Source: Hippea sp.
GTDB lineage: Bacteria; Campylobacterota_A; Desulfurellia; Desulfurellales; Hippeaceae
Direction: 5' to 3'
NCBI GenBank assembly: GCA_015486705.1
Contig: WFRG01000088.1
Coordinates: forward strand, 1-6,709
DNA length: 6,709 bases
Shown here: positions 6,613-6,709 of the stretch, one piece after another
Position numbering within the stretch: position 1 is the stretch's first letter
Layout of the letters: each line of letters begins with the position of its first letter
The notes under the pieces: model-generated
Seen by the model: the letters and a program-made list of their open reading frames with translations, nothing else
Told to the model about the DNA's origin: nothing
Database searches by the model: none
Position numbers and translations under genes: made by a program

Positions 6613-6709
6613 ATGAAAGAAATAGAAAGTATAGTAAAAAAGCAAAGGTTATTTTTTAATAGTGGAAAAACGTTAGATTTAAACTTTAGATTAAAAACCT
6701 TAAAAAAAC
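6613..6709 (+). CDS. Aldehyde dehydrogenase, class-3-like, N-terminal fragment (runs off window)
   Basis: Thirty-two codons are visible and the frame is still open at the window edge, so the gene is cut by the window rather than broken. The peptide contains KKQRLFFNSGKTLDLNFRLK (residues 9-28), which matches the characteristic N-terminal arm of class 3 / fatty-aldehyde-type aldehyde dehydrogenases (pattern QR-x-FF-x-SGKT-x-x-x-x-FR-x-x-x-LK). Such enzymes oxidise aldehydes to acids with NAD(P)+. The catalytic cysteine and nucleotide site would lie outside the window, so activity cannot be judged. The start is supported by GGAGG 6 bases upstream. The gene is transcribed divergently from the alcohol dehydrogenase unit under a shared control region, suggesting that the aldehyde is a common metabolite. 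The family call rests on a short stretch. Confidence 0.8.
   Translation, partial: MKEIESIVKKQRLFFNSGKTLDLNFRLKTLKK

Overview
The window is an AT-rich, tightly packed stretch of bacterial chromosome. Its proteins are typical of a strict anaerobe: a two-subunit iron-sulfur enzyme of the 2-hydroxyacyl-CoA dehydratase / benzoyl-CoA reductase family, its ATP-dependent activator and an iron-type alcohol dehydrogenase. The low G+C, lysine-rich proteins and clear Shine-Dalgarno sites would fit an anaerobic, possibly thermophilic, Gram-negative lineage such as Desulfurellales (Hippea/Desulfurella) or Deferribacterota. That placement is a guess from style, not a match. No rRNA, tRNA, CRISPR array, insertion sequence or phage gene is visible.

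Left part (55-4889, + strand): four genes whose ends all overlap (14, 4 and 1 bp) and which surely form one operon. They encode an AMP-forming acyl-CoA ligase, a HgdB/BcrC-type subunit, a HgdA/BcrB-type subunit and a HgdC-type [4Fe-4S] ATPase activator. The layout implies that a free carboxylic acid is activated to its CoA thioester and passed to a radical (ketyl-type) dehydratase or reductase, which receives electrons from the activator. The substrate cannot be read from the sequence.

Right part (4881-6545, - strand): an iron-containing alcohol dehydrogenase preceded by a small protein of uncertain family that may be an SCP2-like lipid carrier. The two genes lie 3 bp apart and form an operon that converges on the first one, with a 9-bp tail-to-tail overlap and no room for a terminator between them. 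Divergent from it, on the + strand at 6613, begins a class-3-like aldehyde dehydrogenase that runs off the window.

The region between the divergent genes (6546-6612) is the most information-rich non-coding part. Two near-consensus sigma70-type promoters face away from each other and overlap. A 22-bp near-perfect palindrome spans exactly from one -35 box to the other, and a second, perfect 17-bp palindrome lies over the predicted start of the leftward transcript. This looks like a switch operated by one or two dimeric repressors. Taken together, the genes could convert an alcohol to an aldehyde, acid, acyl-CoA and then a dehydrated or reduced acyl-CoA (or run in part in reverse). This joint pathway is inference; only the individual families are well supported.
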